A stretch of DNA of 64,000 nucleotides, taken from the NCBI RefSeq assembly GCF_009765835.1, contig NZ_LMUS01000001.1:1168198-1232197 (forward strand), written 5' to 3'. This document shows positions 60,206-64,000 of this stretch, piece after piece. Source of the DNA: Granulicella sp. L56 (GTDB lineage: Bacteria > Acidobacteriota > Terriglobia > Terriglobales > Acidobacteriaceae). Below the pieces are notes generated by a model. The model saw only the letters and a program-made list of their open reading frames with translations. It searched no databases and was not told where the DNA came from. How positions within the stretch are numbered: position 1 is the stretch's first letter; each line of letters starts with the position of its first letter. The translations under genes were made by a program, and so were the position numbers.

Positions 60206-60880
60206 TTATTTCGACTCAGTCGCAGGTCTAAAGCAAAAATCCATCTTGTCGGCGTGCACCGTCACTGCGACATCTTCCAGTGACTCAGCCACCCACTCCG
60301 CCCGCCGTAACTCTTCGAGCGAGTGCGTCCCCAGCACTCCAAGAACACGGCACCCTGCGGCAATACCAGCCCCCACTCCAGACGGTGCGTCTTCCACCAC
60401 AACGCAGTCCTCGGGACGAAAACCAAGCAGTTCAGCCCCGCGCCGGTACGGCTCAGGATCGGGCTTGCCACGCTCCACCATGTCTCCGCTAATAATTCGT
60501 GATGGAATCGGCAGTCCTACAGCCTCCAACCGTCCCAGCATTAATCGACGCGTAGCCGAGGTTACGATCGCCCATCTCTCGATCGGGAGACTCTCCAGCA
60601 GCATTTTTACGCCGGGCAACACCTTGAGGTCGGCCATATCCTCAATCTCCATGTCTTCGATCACGCGCAGCCCTTCCTGCGGATCGATATCCGGGCGTAA
60701 CGACTTCACAATGTCGATGGCACGAACACCATGCGGCACAGTGTAGGTCTCTGCATTCGGCACGTTATAAATCTCTGCCCACCGCCGCCAGCACCGCACC
60801 ACCGAACCGATGGAGCTGATCAGCACTCCATCCATGTCAAACAAGAGACCCTTTGCCTCAACACAAACCTGCTCGCTCAA
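60206..60880 (-). CDS. HAD-family sugar phosphatase/phosphomutase-like protein
   Basis: 224 residues. The HAD motifs are FDMDGVLISS (motif I), IVTSATRR (II), the Lys in GKPDPEPYRR (III) and VVEDAPSGVGAG (IV). It resembles beta-phosphoglucomutase or 2-deoxyglucose-6-phosphatase types; the substrate is unknown. A longer frame to 61036 contains non-family residues. I start at TTG 60878-60880, which overlaps the pgm stop (TTGA) and has GGGGAG 6 bp before it. Downstream of pgm and manC, so a sugar-phosphate role fits. Confidence 0.8.
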   Translation of the reverse strand: MSEQVCVEAKGLLFDMDGVLISSIGSVVRCWRRWAEIYNVPNAETYTVPHGVRAIDIVKSLRPDIDPQEGLRVIEDMEIEDMADLKVLPGVKMLLESLPIERWAIVTSATRRLMLGRLEAVGLPIPSRIISGDMVERGKPDPEPYRRGAELLGFRPEDCVVVEDAPSGVGAGIAAGCRVLGVLGTHSLEELRRAEWVAESLEDVAVTVHADKMDFCFRPATESK

Positions 60881-62328
60881 ACAGCGCTCCCCTGCAACAC
60901 AAACCTCTGCGCCGCCTCTAATATCTTCGTCACCGACTCGGACGAACAGCTCTCGCAATACACGCGCAGCAGCGGCTCGGTACCCGAGGCACGCAAGAGC
61001 AGCCATGTCTCTGCAACATTTGGCTTGCCTGCACAATCCTGGTTATCGAGGAAAAATTTAATGCCGTCCATCGTCTCGACGCGAAGCACCTTCATCCCCG
61101 CGATCTCCACCACTCCAGCCTTCGCGCGTGAGATTGCCGACTGCTTGATGGACTCATCAATGTGCATATCTACGCGTCCGTACTGATGCTCCCCAAACTC
61201 TTCCTGCAACGCAGCAACTAATTCTCCGAGCGTCTTTTTCTCATCGGCCATCACATTCGCCAGCAGAAGAGAGTTCAGCATTCCGTCTCGCTCCGGCAAG
61301 TGCCGGCTAATGCCAATCCCGCCGGACTCCTCGCCACCGATCAGAATCTCTTGCTCAAGCATCAACTCACAGACATACTTGAAGCCGATACCGTGCTCAT
61401 GCAGTCTGCGACCATGCTTCGCCGAGATGCGATCGATCATCTTGGTGGTGTTGAAGGCCCGCGTTACATCGCCCGGCCACTTCTTACGCTCCAGCAACCA
61501 TTTCAGCAGCACTGAAAAAATCTTGTGCGCATCCACAACATTGCCATGTTCATCCACAGCGCCTATACGATCTGCATCGCCATCGGTAATTAAACCGGCA
61601 TCGCAATGTTCTGCGGCCACTGCTACCTGCGTCTCGCAAATATTCGGAAGAATGGGTTCGGGATTGATCCCCGGAAACGACGGGTTGATCTCACTCCGAA
61701 TCTCTACAAAGGGAACCTGCGCCTGGGTGAAGATGCCCGCAAGTACACCACGTCCAGCGCCATACATCACATCGATCAAATATTTATAACCAGACGCCCG
61801 AATCGCATCAAGATCCACAAATCGCGTGATCGCGGCAATATAACCTGGATTGAAATTGACTTCTTCGATTGCCGCCGGTGCTGCACTCTTTGCCAGAGGC
61901 TTTCCGAGGTAGCTTTCAATTGCGGTCATGATCGACGGCAAGCCCGATCCGCCATAACTCGCCTTGTACTTCACGCCATTCCACTCCGCAGGATTGTGGC
62001 TCGATGTAATCATCACGCCACCCGCTGCCTTGCGCTCGCGCACCGCATAAGAGAGCGCAGGCGTAGGGGTAATCTCCGCTGCCAAAGCTACCGGAATCCC
62101 CGCGTTCGCCAAAACCTCCGCAACTACCTTCGCAAAAGAGCGTGAGCCGAAACGCGTGTCATAAGCAATGCAAACCCCAGCCGCGGCATCTTCATGGGCC
62201 AGCACATAGTTTGCAATCGCCGCGGCCGCCACGCGCACATTGGCATAGGTAAAGTCATCGGCAATAATGCCGCGCCAGCCATCCGTTCCAAACTTCACCG
62301 CTGTCTCTGCCATCACTCTCGCCGTCAT
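60877..62328 (-). CDS. Phosphoglucomutase/phosphomannomutase
   Basis: 483 residues of the alpha-D-phosphohexomutase family. The catalytic serine loop is TSSHNPAEWNG (S110). Metal-binding DGDADR, the sugar loop GGEESGGIG and the phosphate-binding RASGTEP complete the four signatures. It interconverts hexose 1- and 6-phosphates. Lying between manC and a HAD gene, it may supply mannose 1-phosphate (ManB role) for GDP-mannose, or glucose 1-phosphate. The 3' end is coupled to the HAD gene. Confidence 0.9.
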   Translation of the reverse strand: MTARVMAETAVKFGTDGWRGIIADDFTYANVRVAAAAIANYVLAHEDAAAGVCIAYDTRFGSRSFAKVVAEVLANAGIPVALAAEITPTPALSYAVRERKAAGGVMITSSHNPAEWNGVKYKASYGGSGLPSIMTAIESYLGKPLAKSAAPAAIEEVNFNPGYIAAITRFVDLDAIRASGYKYLIDVMYGAGRGVLAGIFTQAQVPFVEIRSEINPSFPGINPEPILPNICETQVAVAAEHCDAGLITDGDADRIGAVDEHGNVVDAHKIFSVLLKWLLERKKWPGDVTRAFNTTKMIDRISAKHGRRLHEHGIGFKYVCELMLEQEILIGGEESGGIGISRHLPERDGMLNSLLLANVMADEKKTLGELVAALQEEFGEHQYGRVDMHIDESIKQSAISRAKAGVVEIAGMKVLRVETMDGIKFFLDNQDCAGKPNVAETWLLLRASGTEPLLRVYCESCSSESVTKILEAAQRFVLQGSAV

Positions 62329-62331
62329 CCG

Positions 62332-63492
62332 CTAAATTAGGTCTTCCCGTCCAGCCTTTTTCAACTCCGCAACCACTTTGCCCACATCCTGCGATCGTTC
62401 ACGCGTCGTAATCAGCAACGCGTCTTTCGTCTGCACCACGACCAGATTGTTCACGCCCACCAGCGCAATCACCTTGCCGGGCGCATAGACATAGTTGCCG
62501 TTGGAATCGATGGAGACGCATAGCGGGTCGGTCTCGTCAAACACATTCGCAAAAGCCAGCTTCTCGGGCGAACAGTCTGCCATGTTCTCGTGCAGCGTCG
62601 ACCAACACCCAAGATCGTTCCACTGGAAATCGCCAGGCAGACAGTAGATCTCCGCTTCGGCTTCGCCCTTTCGTGACCTCGGCTCCAGCACGGCGTAGTC
62701 GATGCTGATGTTATCGCACTGCGGATAAAGCTCAGCAAACACACTTGTAAACTTATCTGTACCGTACGCTGCCGCAATCTTTTCAAGCAACGGCGCCATC
62801 GCAGGACAATATTCTCGGATTGCTCCAGCCAGTGTCCGCGCGCTCCACAAAAAGATGCCGCTGTTCCAGGCGTAATTCCCTGTCGCCACAAACTGTTCGG
62901 CATTCTCCTTGTCAGGCTTCTCGGTAAACCGCCTTACCCTATGAGCCTCGATTCCATCTGCAATCATGGTTGCATCATCGGCAACCGCGCCCTGCTCGAT
63001 GTAACCATAGCCTGTCTCAGCCCGAGTAGGAGGCACACCCAGAACCACAATCTTGTCGCCGCTGGCGGCCAGCTTCGCACCCGCATGAATCACCTTCGCG
63101 AATCGCTCACTGTCCTTGACCACCTGGTCCGACGGAAATACACCGATCACCGTATCGGGCTCAGTCTTCTCCAGCAAAAATGCCGCCAACGCACACGCTG
63201 GAGCTGTATTTCTCGCAGCCGGTTCGCTCAGGATCTGCGTTCGTGGAACCTCCGGCAACTGCTCCGCGATCACCTCATCCAAAAGCTCATTGGTAATGAC
63301 CCACACATTGGCAGTATCCGCCAACGGACTGAGCCGCTTCAGCGTCTGCTGAATCATGGTCTCGTCGCCATCGAGAGCAAGCACCTGCTTCGCCTTCGCC
63401 TTTCGGCTTCGAGGCCAAAAGCGTGTCCCGCTGCCACCTGCAAGAATCACTGGAGCGAACCGCAACTCCGACCTGCCGACTTCTATGGACAT
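62332..63492 (-). CDS. manC: Mannose-1-phosphate guanylyltransferase
   Basis: 386 residues. The nucleotidyltransferase signature is PVILAGGSGTRFWPRSR (about 13-29) with KQVLAL following. The later FTEKPDKENAEQFVA and YAWNSGIFLW are typical GDP-mannose pyrophosphorylase segments. It makes GDP-mannose for surface glycans. No C-terminal cupin isomerase domain is present, so it lacks the PMI half of longer ManC. The ATG at 63490-63492 (MSIEVGRS) is preferred over a longer frame to 63507. Three bases separate it from pgm. Confidence 0.9.
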   Translation of the reverse strand: MSIEVGRSELRFAPVILAGGSGTRFWPRSRKAKAKQVLALDGDETMIQQTLKRLSPLADTANVWVITNELLDEVIAEQLPEVPRTQILSEPAARNTAPACALAAFLLEKTEPDTVIGVFPSDQVVKDSERFAKVIHAGAKLAASGDKIVVLGVPPTRAETGYGYIEQGAVADDATMIADGIEAHRVRRFTEKPDKENAEQFVATGNYAWNSGIFLWSARTLAGAIREYCPAMAPLLEKIAAAYGTDKFTSVFAELYPQCDNISIDYAVLEPRSRKGEAEAEIYCLPGDFQWNDLGCWSTLHENMADCSPEKLAFANVFDETDPLCVSIDSNGNYVYAPGKVIALVGVNNLVVVQTKDALLITTRERSQDVGKVVAELKKAGREDLI

Positions 63493-63509
63493 ACAGCTCC
63501 GTCTCAAAG

Positions 63510-63540
63510 GAAAGACCGCACATTCCCAGTGCGGCCTTTC
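63510..63540 (-). terminator. Terminator after the aminotransferase gene
   Basis: GAAAG-A-CCGCAC / GTGCGG-C-CTTTC with a 7-nt loop and a single mismatch, between the aminotransferase stop and manC. TTTT follows on the plus strand; CTTTG follows on the minus strand. Confidence 0.6.
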
Positions 63541-63553
63541 TTTTATTCAATCT

Positions 63554-64000
63554 CTAGCGCAACGACGCAAAATACTCCCGCATCCGTTTCACGCCTTCAT
63601 CAATGACATCGTGTGAAACCGCATACGACAGCCGAATATGCTCATTCGTTCCGAATGCCTCGCCCGGAACCACAACAACATGCGCCTCACTGAGAAGCTT
63701 CGCAGCGAGGTCTGAAGCGGATTTGATACCGCCCTTACCGATGAAATTTTTCACGTTGGGATAGACATAAAACGCTCCCTGAGGCACCGTGCACGTCAAT
63801 CCAGGAATCGTCTTGAAGCCTTCGAGCACCTGATTGCGCAGCTTGATGTAGTCCGCGCGCATCTCCGTCACGCATTGCTGCGAACCGCTCACAGCCGCTA
63901 TCGAAGCACGTTGCACCATGCTTGCCGTGTTGGATGTGCTCTGCGACTGCAACTTGCTCATCGCCGCAATAATAGGCTTCGGTCCCAGCGCGAAACCTGC
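63554..64000 (-). CDS. Class I/II aminotransferase (aspartate aminotransferase-like), C-terminal part cut by the window edge
   Basis: 149 residues of the C-terminal part, running off the right edge. AGFALGPKPIIAAMSKLQSQ continues from outside. SQSTSNTASMVQRASIAA, the QGAFYVYPN (substrate Tyr/Pro region) and VVVPGEAFG and HIRLSYAV (the carboxylate-binding Arg) mark the aspartate/aromatic aminotransferase fold I, subgroup Ib/Igamma. The PLP lysine lies outside the window. It is followed by a terminator and then by the manC-pgm-HAD group. Confidence 0.85.
   Translation of the reverse strand, partial: AGFALGPKPIIAAMSKLQSQSTSNTASMVQRASIAAVSGSQQCVTEMRADYIKLRNQVLEGFKTIPGLTCTVPQGAFYVYPNVKNFIGKGGIKSASDLAAKLLSEAHVVVVPGEAFGTNEHIRLSYAVSHDVIDEGVKRMREYFASLR

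Overview
The window looks like chromosomal core sequence from a GC-rich, Gram-negative, diderm bacterium. The gene set (Tat, LPS Kdo activation by KdsB, a hopanoid-type GT21 glycosyltransferase, HspR/DnaJ, GH92 mannosidase, a type IV pilus-like assembly platform) and the style of the short interspersed repeats suggest an Acidobacteriota of the Terriglobia type (Edaphobacter/Granulicella/Terriglobus-like). That placement is inference from gene content and recalled family resemblance, not from a search. I see no phage, IS transposase, plasmid, CRISPR array or rRNA. One tRNA (CAU anticodon) is present.

Layout. 0-2.4 kb: peroxide-stress pair perR-ahpC with a palindromic Per-box-like site, a DUF2203 gene and nadA. 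2.7-5.0 kb: tatA-tatC-M28 aminopeptidase, with overlapping ends. 5-11.2 kb: isoaspartyl peptidase, small envelope proteins, TerC, a DHA2 efflux pump and a YCF48-like repeat protein. 11.2-19.6 kb: leftward type IV pilus/type II secretion inner-membrane platform (PilB, PilM, PilN, PilO, PilP-like, pseudopilin-like), with PilC split off by an HdeD and a DUF2306 gene. 19.7-22.5 kb: a second DHA2 pump diverging from a TetR regulator across two identical-half-site operators, then erpA. 22.6-25.8 kb: small membrane proteins, SixA and Ppx/GppA. 26-30.3 kb: two tandem ArnT-like (GT39) glycosyltransferases that carry interspersed repeats inside their reading frames. 30.3-37.4 kb: PilZ, HpnI-like GT21, hspR-dnaJ, a Nei glycosylase and dnaK with a HAIR-like site. 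37.6-41.3 kb: PepSY helix protein, DUF4440, a non-coding repeat-rich stretch, slipin, SPOR and PlsC. 41.3-49.7 kb: leftward cluster with Mpl, LdcA, a DapF homologue lacking both catalytic cysteines, a membrane glycosyltransferase, a PfkB kinase, MtnP and a HExxH protein. 49.7-53.2 kb: rightward ygfZ-DUF1844-MBL-ribF. 53.1-57.1 kb: PBP1A, an S41 homologue without its catalytic Ser/Lys, and tRNA-CAU. 57.1-64 kb: kdsB, GH92, then a leftward sugar-nucleotide group (manC, pgm, HAD) behind a truncated aminotransferase.

The points I consider most worth a second look are: a 45-bp repeat read in the same frame wherever it lies inside a gene; two different repeat families in the same loop of the two GT39 paralogues; the DapF homologue with Cys to Ser at both catalytic positions; and the PDZ-S41 protein with Ser to Gly and Lys to Glu. 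Together the 41-57 kb region reads as a cell-wall turnover neighbourhood (PBP1A, LdcA, Mpl, DapF-like, S41-like).
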